Shown piece after piece: positions 10,881 through 23,170 of a DNA stretch of 64,000 nt (its first letter is position 1; every line of letters begins with the position of its first letter). Below the pieces are notes generated by a model, which saw only the letters and a list, made by a program, of their open reading frames with translations, did not search any database and had not been told where the DNA came from. The DNA comes from Galerina marginata (taxonomy: Eukaryota > Basidiomycota > Agaricomycetes > Agaricales > Galerinaceae). The translations under genes were made by a program, and so were the position numbers. The stretch spans positions 434,001 through 498,000 of the forward strand of contig JAECYW010000006.1 of assembly GCA_023014335.1 (NCBI GenBank), in the 5' to 3' direction.

Positions 10881-12899
10881 CATTTGCAAATGTAAGATAA
10901 CAGGTCGGCCGAAGCAGCTGCTCGCCCTCCGCCTCTGCGTTGTATTCGTTCAATGTTATTGGGTCGTCTCGCTTACCCGCCACCCACGTCGCAGGGGAAG
11001 ATGAAGCAGCCCATATCCTTCGAACTGGAGCAATGACGAGCACTCGATGGTTGCATAGCAGGAGTTCGGAGGTTTTTAGACGAGGGAAGAGGCTTGTCGA
11101 GCGTTGAACGTTGAGCTTCAACTTCCAAACCGAAGGTCGTGGATGTAGTTGTAATTGTACCCAAATATTGCGTCGATGGACCCGTGCTTATGGACAAATT
11201 CTCCTTCCTCGTTTTTTCATTCTCTCGACTATCGTATTCTCCTCTTTTCCTTTCAAGTTTCAACCGTCCCGTCGAGGTAGATTTTCTAGATCGCAGGCTG
11301 ATGCTTCTTCTATGTAGCTTCTAGTAGCCTATGTCCAACTCGCCATCTCCTCTTCAAAATCCTCTTTCTTCGTAAGAGCGGAATCAGGAACTACATGCAG
11401 AATATAGAATATTACACACCTGCCAAATAATCGTAGCTCAAACAAGATAATAGTTCTTTTACGGGGGACAGACAAAGCGTCGTGTTGCAAACAACGGTTA
11501 ACTAGACAAGGAAATCAAGGAGGGTTTACAAGGGTAGTCTGTGCTGAGCGTTGAACGTTGAGCACCCAATAAACTGATAATCGAACCACGTCACGCCAGT
11601 CAGTATTCTCAGAATTGAGATAAGTAACAAAGACAAGGAGTTGCTTTATGCATAAGCAAAAGGTGTAATCAAGCGTCCGACCATCAGTTAATAGTTATTC
11701 CGGGGCAAAACTGTGCGTCTGAGTATCAACTTACAGAGATACGAAACATTCAAAGATGGGGAATCATACCAATCGTGGCAGTGACTACCGTTTTGCGGGT
11801 CGAATACCAACGGATTAGCCTACTCGAGCTCAGTACCGGCCTTTGAGGAAGGGCGAACAAAACCAGTGCGGAAGATAGCACAGTAAAATGCGACTAAATC
11901 GAAGAGAACGTTTCTCGGATACTCGAGTAGATAACCACGGACGACAGGCTGCTTAGCCACACCATGCAATCATGCCTGCAACACGGGCACAAAGGTGCGT
12001 GGAGAGAGCATGATGGCATGCAGTATTTGAACGTTGAATCTGTCGTGCGATAATATCTAGCCAATAGCCCGTAGATCATCGAAGGACTTGCGCGATTTCC
12101 GCGACGGGAATTTAAATTGCACGGTGAGAAATAAGGAAGGAACATAGGTGGGTCGTTGGAAAACTTGAATCGAGGGACACGGATTCGAATGGGGTTTTCT
12201 GAGTGGAAGCAAGGAGATGTGAAGAACGGACAGACTGGAATTAAATACTTGCTGAGGATAGACTCGCTCTCCATCAAAATAACGGTCTTCGATAACCACT
12301 TGTAACGCTGGAATACAATGCGAGTCGTACAGCCAATTCAGGGAGTAGATATATCGCTTAAATGGCGAACTTTGAAGAGCGGCTCACGTAGAGTAGAAGG
12401 GCCGAACTTGTAGTTCAGCTGAGCGTGCTTCTGTAGAAATTAAACGAGGTCAGAGACGGTGAAAAGCAGTGGCCAAGCGCAGAACATCATGATCATGATG
12501 CGACCCACCACTTCCTGTTGGAACCTGGAAAACTTCCAGAGAATGCGGGCGTGCAGAGAAACAAACCTGACCGTATTCGAAGCTGGTCACAGCTTGGTGG
12601 TGGTTTGAACAGAGCAGATTCATAACTACCGTTCAGGCTCTGGCTCCGAGTCGGTAGGCAGGAGGAAAGAATCTAACTTTGATTGTATCATGTATAAGTT
12701 GGAGGAGGTATTGAAGGTTGTGTATCGTACTCACCTCGACCAAAGGAGCTGCGAGCAAGACCTACAGATATTCGGCGAGCTCAACTCGGAAAATTAATCA
12801 ACACTGAGATATTACGAGTAGTAGGCTGAATGCAATCAACTACGTTCAGGTACAGCGAACGGAGAACGCCGAAGAGGGACTCGAATTTGGTACAATCGG
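10881..12899. other. No gene recognised
   Basis: Short open frames occur on both strands but none has supported splice sites or family resemblance. The phrase GAGCGTTGAACGTTGAGC occurs at 11098-11115 and again at about 11550, so even here repeats are present. Confidence 0.4.
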
Positions 12900-14150
12900 G
12901 ATGGAGCACGAAGGTAGGGAGATCAACATTAGAATTAAAATCCTGCTATCGCCAAAGGCACGCAGCCTTGTTCGAAGAGTATGATTTTGAGAAGTTGACA
13001 TTACCACCGTCGTGTAAGCCGATTTTAACGCCAAGCCCAGCCCAGTGCGGGACAGTAAGGAGCGAGTGAGTATAGGAAATCACATAGATGACAAAAGAAA
13101 TGAACGGCAAGGTCAAAAGGATCTGGGCCGTCCGTGGCGATAGTGGATATGAGGATCCGAAGAATGACTAAAGTATCGAGAGTTGGGAGGGCTGGGGTGG
13201 CTTAATTGACAATCTCGAACGATGACTTGTCGAGAGTGTTGGTGGGCGAGCCGGGAAGGAAGAGTGTATCGAGTATATTGGAAAAAAGGGGAGCGCAGTA
13301 AGCTGAGATCAAGCATAGTAGAGAGTGTGATCGTGCAGATTTGAACTCACAAGAACGTCGCCGAGAGTCAAAGTACCGATGGATGTAGGCACAGATCCAA
13401 GAGCCAGGATCGCGAAATGGAGCCTAGCTGATTCGATCGCCGACAGAGAAAGAGGCGTCTCAGTCCTTCAAACCTCCTAAAACCATGGATACCTCGAGGA
13501 TCTTGAGCCAAAGCATAGAACCTGGGGCCTGAGGCCTGAGGCTTGAAGAGAGAGATATAATCATCGTAAGAACTATAGGTAACGATATCCAACGACGAAG
13601 TGAGGTGGATCTCGGCAAGGATGAGAGAGTGGGAAGGAGAGTTGAGACAAGTAAGTGGGGCGATAAGCATCAGATTAGATTGCGGGACTGATATGCCGGA
13701 TATGCCGGTAGTGGCTGTACACCCGCCCGTTACGATTTTCTGAACCACACAACTCTCCACACATCACTACACAACGCGCCATCGTTGCTCATTTTCCGTT
13801 CAAGATGCTGGCTTAGACGACCATATTTGTCTTTTTCACCCTCTACGTGAACCTGCGCGAATTTAACTGCTGGTAATTTAGACGCGACGAACGCGTGTGT
13901 CAGTCCTCTGGGCTTATTCGGTGTGGCTGGTTGTCTTGTAGTCGGGCTGGCCCCTCCTACCAGCTTCGAATGAGAGCAAGAGGAAGGGAAGGGGCAAGAG
14001 AATGAGGATGAGGAGGCTCGAGACCTGCTTGCAGTCGAGGGTCAGTTTGACCAGCGCCGAGAATGAAACATGGCACTTGTTCGTCGTTTTTTTCGTTCTT
14101 TTATCGGTGCTCACTTCGTTTTTTAGCTCTGAAGTTCCCCGTATCAGAAG
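12900..14150. repeat. Segmental repeat, copy 1 (partner 18270-19290)
   Basis: Blocks match the second copy in order: CGCCAAAGGCAC...GAAGAG-ATGATTTTGAG...CCACCGTCGTGT, the AACCTCCTAAAACC...TTGAAGAG stretch, GATTTTCTGAA...CATCACTAC...AACGCG, GTGCTGGCTTA and GAGGAGGCTCGAG. Identity looks like roughly 75-80% by eye. One frame across the first block reads RQRHAALFEEYDFEKL then LPPSC in this copy and RQRHRTLYEEHDFEEV then LPPSC in the other, so a coding exon may once have existed. Both copies are now broken. Confidence 0.7.
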
Positions 14151-14199
14151 GTCTGACCTCTAGAGTAGAGTCGAATTAGCTTCACCGCGAGGCTCTATT

Positions 14200-17100
14200 C
14201 CTGCGGTGCAGCAGTATCCAGCGCACGGAAGCGAGCAGACGAGGGCAGCGGTCTTCTCCCCTGAAACCAAATTGTTCTTCTCACACAAATGCCTTCGTCG
14301 TCGAGCTCAAACTGCCACCTACCTCTCTGCCACGCCGAGCTTCAGCCCGTTTTGGATACAGATTAACCTTCCCGTCGCGCCCTCGCCCCTTTGTCGCCTT
14401 CACCCGTTTGTCCGTTCGATCTGCCCTCTGCCCCAACGTCAACCTCATTAAGCATGGCCCGAACCCAAAACTCGCGACAACGCGGCTCCGAGCCCTCCTG
14501 CCCACTCACGTGGTGAAGCAGACGTTGAAGTGGGGCCTGGTCTAACACGAATCCACGCAAGCTGCCCAGCCCTCCCCTCCCCTGTCCCAGCCCGGAAGCT
14601 TGACGAGAAGACGACGAGTGGAGGGGTGGATCTTTACAACATTGAGCTGGTGCTTACGCCTTGGCCTGCGGTGTTGGACTGCTTCTAGGTTCGGCGATGA
14701 TATGTGCGGTGCTGGTGGTTATTGTTCTCCCGCCCACAGGGGTGACGATGACGTTCAAACTCTGGATTCTGCAGGAGGTAGGCTGGCTCAGCCTTCGCTG
14801 TCGTCCTGGATGTTTGGGGGCTTGTACGAGTCTGAGCGAACCCGAGCCCGCCATCAGGTCCTCAAGTCCTAAAGCTTCAAGCTTCAAGTCACAAGTCAGA
14901 AACACAAGATCTAAGCCTTGAATTTCAACCCCAAGCTCGACCTTAAGCCGCGGTGGTATGCGCTCGAACTTGAACCTGGCTGTTTCGTAATCCTGCCCCT
15001 CCTCCTGCCAATGCCTCGCCCTCGCCTCCCAACCTTCTCTTTCTGTATATCAACCCAAGTTCCTCTCTTCTTCTTTCCTTCTTGCATCGCGTCGCGTGCT
15101 CCTCTCTTTTCAACTCTCGTCGAGGTTTCGTCAATGAACTCGACTTCGACCCTGTGCCACGTGGCCACATATACACGGACGGCGATACACGAAATGGAAG
15201 ACCCGTCATCCAAGGAGCAAGACTTATCCACAGATTGAGTCAGCCCGTTTGCACCGTTGAGCAGGAGCAGGAGCAGGAGCAGGAGCAAGAACGCGTCACG
15301 GAAATTACGTCGCCCGCCTGTGCAGCTGGCCATACCCCGCCCCCGCCCTCACCCTCGTCCTTACCCTCGCCCGTGGTGCTGCTGCTCGTTGTACTCAACA
15401 CCTGCGAGTGGGGTTGCGGGTGCACCCAGCATCTCCTCTTCGAGCTCGAGCTCGACTTCGAACGGGGCCTCAAGTCTCCGTGCTCACTACTCAACACCCA
15501 AAACTCACTCGCGGGTCGCGCCCGTTCGCGCTGTTGACCAGAAGCAGGGCAGGAGCAGCAGCACGAACACGAGCACGAGCACGAGCAGAACAGGGCGTAG
15601 AAAATACATCGCCCGCCAATGCAGCTGCCAATGCCCTCGCCCTCGCCTACGCCCCCTGCTGGCCCCGCCCGTGCTCCCGCGCCGCGCCGCTCCTTCTGCT
15701 GCTGACTTTCCAGTCGTCACACAGTGCCGGCGCTGCTTATGCTGACTTTCCGGTCATCACCCCTTGCCCCGCGCCGACGCTGCTGCTGCTCCTGCCGCTG
15801 CTTGTGTTCAGCCCCTGCGGGTGCAGGTGCGAGTGCGAGTGCTAGCTGGAGCCGAGTTTTTTAGGTTCTCTCTGTTCGCCTACTTCCTTCCTGCCTACGC
15901 CGGGCCCGCCTTCGAGCTGCTGCTCGTGCTCATGCTTCTGTTATGTATTGCTCGCGCCGGACGAGCCAGGCCAAGCCAGGAAGATGACTGCACTCGTAAG
16001 TTGAAAGTTAAACATTGTTCTTTGGGTGAAATTCTCACGTCATTTCCCACTTTTGTTCCTTTACAGGTACATGTACGAGCTACAGTTCAACCTCCAGCTT
16101 AACCTCAAGCTTGCGCCATTTCCTCTCTCGTAGACCCCGCCCCGCACCTGACGTGCCTGCCTGCTGCGCGTATGTGTCGGCGTCACGCCTTTCTTTCCAT
16201 ATCTTCATCCGCATCGGTGGCAGGGTTGCCCTTGCTTGCTCTGCGTTGGCACTCCTGCTGCTTGTGCTCAGCCGGTATGGGTGGGATGGTTTCTTTGTGG
16301 CCACGTCCGTGCCTCCCTTCCTCATACCTCGCCGGGTCTTCTGATGGTGCTTGTGCCCGCGCTCACGCTGGACCAGGTCAGCACGAAGATTAAATTGGTA
16401 CGCGTGCAATCGGACATTATTTCTCGGGTAAAGTTCTCATGCTATTTTTTGTTTCGTTTTTCTTCAGGCACGAGGAAGTCAACTCAAACGACTTTGTCTC
16501 CTGCTCAATCTCATATCGAGCTCGAGTTCAAGTTCGACTTCAAGCTCGAGCTTGAACTCAACCTCATGCTCATGCCCTCTCCGCTCTCGCAGACCCGCCT
16601 CCACCGGGGTTTCCTTTCCCGTTCTTGCTTTAACCACGTCGTGGGCCGGACGGCCCTGGCTTGCTCAACGTAGACGCTGTTGCTATACCTGTCGCTCCTC
16701 GTGCTCAGCCCCGGAGCGAGCTGAAGTTCAAGCCGCGATTTTCTTAATTCTTTCTTATCGCATACATCCTTACCTCCCTCCCGTCCACCCCAGGGGCTGC
16801 CTGGTGGTGCTCGTGCTCCCGCTGTGCCAGGTCAGGACGAATTTCCCATTGGTATGTGAATAGTCGAACATTGTCTCTTCGGGTGCAAAGTTCTCATAAG
16901 ACTTTCTGTTTTGTTTCTTTAGGAACCATAAACTTCAGGCATCAACACAACCCACCCGTTTCATAAAGGCTTCAAAGCTTCAAGCTCAAGCTCCAGCTCG
17001 ATCCCGAGCTCGTGCTTTCCTGCTCTTGCAGATCCCACCACTCCACGGCCTGCTTCCCCTCGGCCTGCTTGTCTTCTTTCTTTCTCCAACCGCGTCGGTC

Positions 17101-17220
17101 ACCATGGGCCACGAGGCAGGCCCTCCTGTTCCATCCTGGCCCGCTGTCAACTAGAACCGTGTTCACTACTCAGTCGGTGGTCGTCCGAGCCCATAGGCCT
17201 GAGAGGAGTCAACAGTACTT
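14200..17220. repeat. Low-complexity pyrimidine-rich array, block 1
   Basis: On the + strand the sequence is a mosaic of CTCGAGCTCGAACTTGAAC, CTTAACCTCAAGCTT, GCTGCTGCTCGTGCTCAGC and CGCAGACCCCGCC phrases. Loose units of about 400-450 bp each end in an intron-like segment (about 15990-16075, 16397-16470, 16850-16922). The many open frames on both strands here reflect composition and overlap each other, so no gene is called. Confidence 0.65.
15257..15291. repeat. GAGCAG hexanucleotide microsatellite
   Basis: Five to six near-perfect copies of GAGCAG in a row. The same hexamer forms the microsatellite at 24139-24186. Confidence 0.9.
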
Positions 17221-18269
17221 GACGACCGTATAACGCTCGTAGCCTAAGTCGACTGCCCGATCGGTAAAACCCAATTCGTTGGGGTGTCGAGCCTGTGGTG
17301 TCATTGCCATTGCCGGTGCGGGGTGGTGTGACTGACTGCACTGCATAATGTTGGGCCGGCTTGTGTATTCGCCTTCGCCACTGCCGCTGCCGATGAGGAC
17401 GAGGACGATGATCATGAGGACGAGGACGAGGACGTCCAAACTGAGGCGATGACAGCCAACCTATAGACGGGGTTGAGAACATGAGGGTGACGATTTTCCC
17501 GAGAAAATAGGGCAAGTAGATGATGTCGACGTAGGGTTTTCAAATATCTTAGATTTCTCACATTCTTCTGTGTATGCCTCTCAGTTTTAGGGAATGACAA
17601 ATACATATATTCCAAATACATTGCATACTTGATTGATTTAGATAACGTTGAAATTCTCAGAAAACGGGGAAGAACACTATGGTAACCCTTGCGTTATTAT
17701 TTAGACTGTTTGATTATTACACCAGGAAAGTGCATGTACCAATTTGAAGGTTGGTTCGTCTTCAACCGAAATTTTACGGATACAACCTTGCGAATTCAGG
17801 TACATTCTCGAATCACGAGTTAGGGTAAATATCCTACGAGTACCCCCGAAAGCGAGACGAATACAAATGACATTCAGGACATAGAACAAAACACCTACAG
17901 ACACGCCGATAAAAAAGAATAATCGCAAGGCCAACTGGAGAATAGTAATCTCCTTCACGAAGGACAGACTAAGCCGCGTGATTCAAATACAACGATGCTC
18001 AACTGGATATTGAGGTAGAGGAGGTTTCAGATTATGACGACGCTGAACACCCAAAGGAATCGTAGCAGTAGTTGGAGTGGGCGACCAACGAGCTATACTA
18101 AAAGCTCAAGACGGGCCTTTGAGCGACGGAAAAAGTTAGAACGAAACGATGCAGAAAGTGGATAATAAAAAACGACCGAATCGAATGGAAGTGAGGGAGG
18201 GAGCGACATAAATAACCCAGACGACAGAACGAAATTTTTTTCAACGATAGCAATCATACTTGCAACGTA
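17221..18269. other. Spacer; possible membrane-peptide ORF 17701-17958 (-)
   Basis: The only reading frame of note encodes 85 residues on the minus strand with one strong hydrophobic segment (LALRLFFFIGVSVGVLFYVL). It has no recognisable family and no supported exon partners. The rest of the spacer shows nothing I can name. Confidence 0.25.
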
Positions 18270-19290
18270 GGCACAGAGAAAATCATGCTACCGCCAAAGG
18301 CACAGGACCTTGTACGAAGAGCATGATTTTGAGGAAGTAATGTTGCCACCGTCGTGTGACCCGATTTTAACACTGAGCTAGACGTCGAGCAGGGAATTAG
18401 GAAGGGGAGGGTATAGTAAATTAATAGTTATCAAGCCACAGGAGAAAATGACCTGGAAAGACGAAAGGATGTAGGGCATCAAGATACGAGGATAGGTATC
18501 GCGAACTGGGGGGGGGGTCGGGTGGATTGATTCAAGATTGACAACCACAAACAACATCTTGTCCAGAAGTGATGGGTAGCCATCCCGGTATAAGGGATGC
18601 ATAGAAGGTAGCGGAATCAGAGGGAGTAAACGTCGCCAGAACACAAAGCAAAAGCCTTATCAATCCTCCAAACCTCCCAAAACCTCGGATGCTTGGACCT
18701 CGAGGAGCCTAAGGATCTTGAGCAAAAGTATAGAACTCGAAATTTGAAGCTTGAAGAGGAGATATAACTATCGCGAGTAGCTACGAATAGAGATGGTCAA
18801 CGATGAAATTTGAAAGGCGAAGTGGGGCGATTAGATTGCGGCATGATCTGCCGTCAGTGGCTGTGCTTGCCATCAGAGCCCCATTCCGATTTTCTGAATC
18901 GCACAAGTCTCCCCACATCACTACAAAACGCGTCTTTGCTGCCCATTTTCTGCTCAAGGTGCTGGCTTAAACGACAATATTTGCCTTTTCACCATTTACA
19001 TGAGCCATCCCAACGGGACTTGGGTCTGTTAAACGTGACGAGTACGCGTGTCAATGCTTCTGCCTATCCGCTATGGTTGGTTGGTTGTAATCATCCTGGC
19101 TCCTACTACAAGCATCGAAGGCGAGCAAGAAGAAGAGAACAGGCGAGAGAATGAAAATGAGGAGGCTCGAGCCCTCTTGGCAGTAGAGGGCTAGTTTGAC
19201 CAGCGTCGAAAACGATACCTGGTTCGTTGTCCTTTCTCTTGTCTTATCAATTCTCATTTCGTTCTTCAGCTATGATGTCCCTCTAAACCT
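18270..19290. repeat. Segmental repeat, copy 2 (partner 12900-14150)
   Basis: This is the direct-orientation partner of the segment at 12900-14150, with the same order of conserved phrases. For example GTTTGACCAGCG is followed by a CTTTTCTTGTCTTAT-like stretch and a TTCGTT(C/T)TT(C/T)AGCT acceptor-like string in both. The copy is about 250 bp shorter. Confidence 0.7.
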
Positions 19291-19299
19291 CCAGCCTGC

Positions 19300-20410
19300 T
19301 CTCTAGGAGTCCTTTGGCTCTACCTCGAGACTCTACTCCTGCAGCGCATGCAGTGCCTAGGGCGTAGAAACCGAGGCGACAACCCGCAACGGCTGTCTCT
19401 CCTGACATCAGACTCAGATCGTCTCACACGAAGGCATTCCGTGCCCGTGAACAACCGCCGCTCCGTCTACCTCTCCCGGCTGCAGCTCGTGGCGTGTCAC
19501 GAGTAGCCGCCCCCGCCCCGCCCTCGTCCTGAAGCAGCGTTTTTTGGTTCTTTCTTTTCGCCAACATCCTTCTTTTCCTCCGCCACGCCCACCTCTGACT
19601 CTGAGCAGGTGCTCGAGCTCATGTTTGGGCTCGCGCCAGGCTATTACAGGACCAGACTGCATTGGTATGAGGATCACCAAACGTTGTTTTAGGATGGGGT
19701 TCTCATGATATTTTCCGCTTTTATTTTTTACAGGTACGAGGTACAGTTTAACCTGCAGCTTAACCTCAAGCTTGTGCCTTACCTACTCTTGCAGACCCCG
19801 CCCCCACCCGCTCTGCCTGCCTGCAATACCTTTCCGCCTCCTCCAATCGCGACGAGGCTCTAGGGTCGACTTTTATTGCTACCCTTCGACCTTGGATTAC
19901 CAACATCGGACACCTACTCGGGTAGATCTCCAGGAAGTCGATACATACCGCCCTTCCACCCTCAAGTCCAAACTCGACTTCAATTTCGAGCTCAAGCCCG
20001 TGCCTTTCCCGCTGTCGCAAACCCCGCCTTCGCCTGCCTTACCCGCCTGCGGCGTGTACATGTCGACCGCCATCCTCGTTTCTTTTCTCCAGGCCACATG
20101 CTGGCCCAGCGTTGGCGCTGCTGCTATTCCTGGCGCTCCTCGTGCTTAGCCAAGGGCGAGCTGGAGCTGGAGCTAGAGCCATGGTTTTCTTTCGGCCCCT
20201 TCCTGCCTACTAACTGGGCCCCTGGTGGTGATCAAGCTCATGATAGCGCTCGGGCTAAGGCTCTCGACGGGCCAGCAGGGCGAAGACTGCATTGGTACGT
20301 TGACAATCGAACATTATTTTCGAGGTGTGAAGTGCTCATGATATTTTCTTTCTCGCTTTTCTTCAGGTGCGACGAGTTCTGCGCATCAACCTGACCCATT
20401 TCGTCTAAAT
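19300..20410. repeat. Low-complexity pyrimidine-rich array, block 2
   Basis: This is a shorter version of block 1: the same CTTAACCTCAAGCTTG, GCAGACCCCGCC, GCTGCTGCTATTCC and GAGCTGGAGCT phrases, with two intron-like modules. It continues after the fold-back insertion at about 21500-21720. Confidence 0.6.
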
Positions 20411-20444
20411 TTGAAGCTCATTTTTTTTTTTTTTCAAGTTCTTC

Positions 20445-21495
20445 TTATTGCTGTTTTCAGAATAGTTGGCGAAACGGGATTTTGTTCGCACACACACATT
20501 TTGGGAAATTCTGATCTGGCTTGTCGTGAACGCTCCGCATCGGTGAGATCTTACCCTACAGCTATGAAATTAGGCAATTCGGAATCGCAAGAAGCACCGC
20601 TACCGGGATATGTAAAAAAATGCGGAAAATATTAAGTTCGAGTGAAACGGTAAATTTCTGACCTGAAATAGAGTTTGTACCGTAGTTTGTTCAAAACTCG
20701 TCAATTCAACGAGATTTCTTGACTTCTGGAATCGCATGAACATGGCAGAGGCTCTCGAAAAAAATCAGAGTGAACGAGCAATTTTTAAAGAAGTTACAAA
20801 AAGCCAATCTGGCCACCTGATGACCTGGCACCAATGTAGATGACCCTGGAGGTATTCTACCTCAAATAACCCGCAGGATACATCATGAATAGCTAGCATT
20901 ATGTCAAATGCAGATTATAGACTTGCACGTTGAAGATATCTCATCATTCAGATGGGATTCATCCTCTGGTGTTGTCAGATTCTCGGGTTCGATACGGCGC
21001 CGTTGGGAACACGTTTGGGGCGCTTAGATTTCACAGAACCAATCCGAGATGACACTCAAGTCAATATATAGGTTGTTAATCTCCGAGGAACCTTCAGCCT
21101 TGTACTCTGGTGCCAGGTCATCAGGTGGCCAGATTGGCTTTTTGTAACTTCTTTAAAGATTGCTCGTTCACTCTGATTTTTTTCGAGAGCCTCTGCCATG
21201 TTCATGCGATTCCAGAAGTCAAGAAATCTCGTTGAATTGGCGAGTTTTGAACAAACTACGGTACAAACTCTATTTCAGGTCAGAAATTTACCGTTTCACT
21301 CGAACTTAATATTTTCCGCATTTTTTTACATATCCCGGTAGCGGTGCTTCTTGCGATTCCGAATTGCCTAATTTCATAGCTGTAGGGTAAGATCTCACCG
21401 ATGCGGAGCGTTCACGACAAGCCAGATCAGAATTTCCCAAAATGTGTGTGTGCGAACAAAATCCCGTTTCGCCAACTATTCTGAAAACAGCAATA
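20445..21495. mobile_element. 1.05-kb fold-back element with ~390-bp near-identical arms
   Basis: The left arm 20445-20834 and the right arm 21108-21495 are reverse complements; comparing them I found about two mismatches (GTCAATTC versus GCCAATTC, and TTTTTAAAG versus TCTTTAAAG). The 273-bp centre has no ORF. The ends read CTTATTGCTGTTTTCAGAAT. The element interrupts a unit of the low-complexity array (its continuation AGACTGCACGGTATG follows immediately). A run of 14 T lies just outside the left arm. A clear target duplication was not found; AAGCTC occurs on both sides but not abutting symmetrically. It is a recent insertion judging by arm identity. Confidence 0.85.
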
Positions 21496-21595
21496 AGCTC
21501 CAGTGTGTCTTTAAGACTGCACGGTATGTCAAAGCCTTGTTTTTCGGTTGTAGAATTCTCATGACCCCTTTTGCTTTGATTTTTCTTCAGGTACA

Positions 21596-22116
21596 ATGAA
21601 GTCGGTACATCACCTTGACCAGCTCAAGTTTGATTCAACCTACAGCTCCAGCTCCTGCTCAACGTTAAGATCGCGCTTCTCCGCTACATCTGAGCGCCAC
21701 CCGGCCTGCCTGCCGCGACGTTTTTGCCATGCCGTTCTCCAACTGCGTCGGTGGTTTTGGAGGATCTGACTTTATTGTGAACGTTTAATATTTTTTTGTT
21801 GCACGGTTGGACCCTCTTAGTGTATATTATGGTACATCTGGAATAGCTCTTACCCTGATGCTGTATAGCGCTATTTAGGACAAGAAACTGTAGATTATTT
21901 ATGAATTGGCAGAAGTTGTGGGGCATTTAACATGATTTTCAGTGAGTATTTACCATCGTTAATTTACAAGATTACCCCGGCATATCCGCTGTGCCATCTG
22001 ATATATGCGCCTGGAAAATCACACACAGACCCACTTACAAAAGATCCATGTTCGGCACAATCTGACAGTAAATGAGACCAAAAATAATACATATGGGCTG
22101 CGTAAACTACGACTGG
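21596..22116. other. No gene recognised
   Basis: This holds the tail of the low-complexity array (to about 21720), then AT-rich sequence without supported exons. It is probably the 3' flank of the coiled-coil gene that ends at 22117. Confidence 0.4.
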
Positions 22117-22802
22117 TCAAAACTGGCGCTGGCGCTTGGTCGGGCGGTGGTTGTCGTATGCAAGCCGCGCTTCCAAATCTGTCGACGCTGGTCAAAAGGA
22201 ATCGGACATGAAATTAGGAACAAGTTACCTGAGATCTTACGATCTGCGTCTTCCAATTTTTGAGCAAGCTCTGCACTCAAAGGTCAAGGTGGACAATCAA
22301 AGCCATGAAGATCACCAAACCTACCGTTCCTCTGGCTCTTTACCCGATTAATGTTGCGTACAAGACCTTGCATTATAATTAAAACAACAAAATAGGTGGG
22401 AGGGAGTATTGACTCACGCGCATTGTCGTCTGTGAGCTCCTTGTGAACGTCTAGGTGGCGGATGAGTTTGGAAGAGATAGGAAGCTGGTGAGCACTTACA
22501 CAATATGTCCCTGTTTAGGGACTGGTTGTCCTTGGTCAATGTCTTGATTTGACTCTCCAGAGCCGCTTTATAATATGAAGTGTAAGAACCAGAAATATTC
22601 TTGAGCGCGAGGACTCACCAATCCTTTTATCTGCCCTTTCTTGCCGGTTATCATATAGTTTTTTGACCTTCTTGGCCTTTGCCTTAAAGCTCTCCAGAGC
22701 CAATTTGAAGGCGTAACGTTCATCGGAATCATCCTCCAGCAGAGAAACCGGAGTCGGAGATCGATCAATATCATCTTGCAAAGTGAGTGAGGCGGTGGAC
22801 AT
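22117..22802 (-). CDS. Small coiled-coil protein, six exons
   Basis: Six short exons join in phase with clean GT-AG borders: 22802-22619, 22565-22500, 22450-22418, 22366-22325, 22270-22229 and 22178-22117, giving 142 residues. The introns are 49-58 bp. The start is ATG 22802. After a Ser/Thr/Asp-rich N-terminus (about residues 1-30) the rest is one long charged helix with heptad-like spacing (LESQIKTLTKDNQSLNRDIL; ELAQKLEDADRKISDLEARL), ending in a basic tail KRQRQF. This is a dimerising coiled coil with a possible nuclear tail. I do not recognise the family. The joint frame through six exons with no stop argues that it is real even though each exon is tiny. Confidence 0.75.
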
Positions 22803-23170
22803 GACTGTGGTGGTTGTGAGTTAGGAGACGGGAGGCCAAATTGGGCCAAAGACAAAAAATCCAAACAAATGTCAACAACACTGATATGTAGAGTTGAAAC
22901 CCGTTTTATTAAGAATTCGGAAGGCACTACCACTAGTTGGCACTTTCATAGATATGTAAATGCCTGGCTACTGTAATCGTGAGATACGCCGCTCACTGGG
23001 TGTCATACATTTGGCCCCTTCTGACAGGCCCGGCGCCTCGCAGGCTGAAGTTCCCTGCTCTCCCCGACACTTCGGACATGGACATTCTTGCCGCGAAGTA
23101 GGTGTAAGCTCGTGAAATTTGCAGTTAATATTCCTAACATTGAATCAGAGCCCCTATTTCAATGCTGATA
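22803..23170. promoter_or_regulatory. 5' flank of the coiled-coil gene
   Basis: No gene seen. The region lies immediately upstream (minus strand) of ATG 22802 and should contain its promoter. No distinct TATA box or known operator could be pinned down. Confidence 0.35.

Larger units (their letters stand above)
15985..21594 (+). repeat. Six copies of an intron-like module
   Basis: Similar segments occur at about 15990-16075, 16397-16470, 16850-16922, 19670-19735, 20292-20368 and 21526-21594. Each starts TTGGTAyGTG or a variant, continues with CGAACATTGTTTTCGGGT-like sequence and GTTCTCATGATATTTTC, then a T-rich tract and TTCAGGTACGA. That is the shape of a spliceosomal intron with a donor, a polypyrimidine tract and a CAG acceptor. 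The flanking pseudo-exons (GACTGCATTGG on the left, GGTACGAGG on the right) are conserved too, so a whole exon-intron unit was amplified. Confidence 0.6.

Noticed and set aside
14911..15845. Several overlapping 140-160 codon frames in the low-complexity array
   Set aside because: They overlap on both strands, are dominated by Arg/Ala/Pro from GC-rich repeats, and the second copy of the array does not preserve any one frame.
20411..21596. Identical 60-residue peptides encoded in both arms of the fold-back element
   Set aside because: Identity follows from arm identity at DNA level. The peptide has no start context or family, so it is not evidence of a gene.
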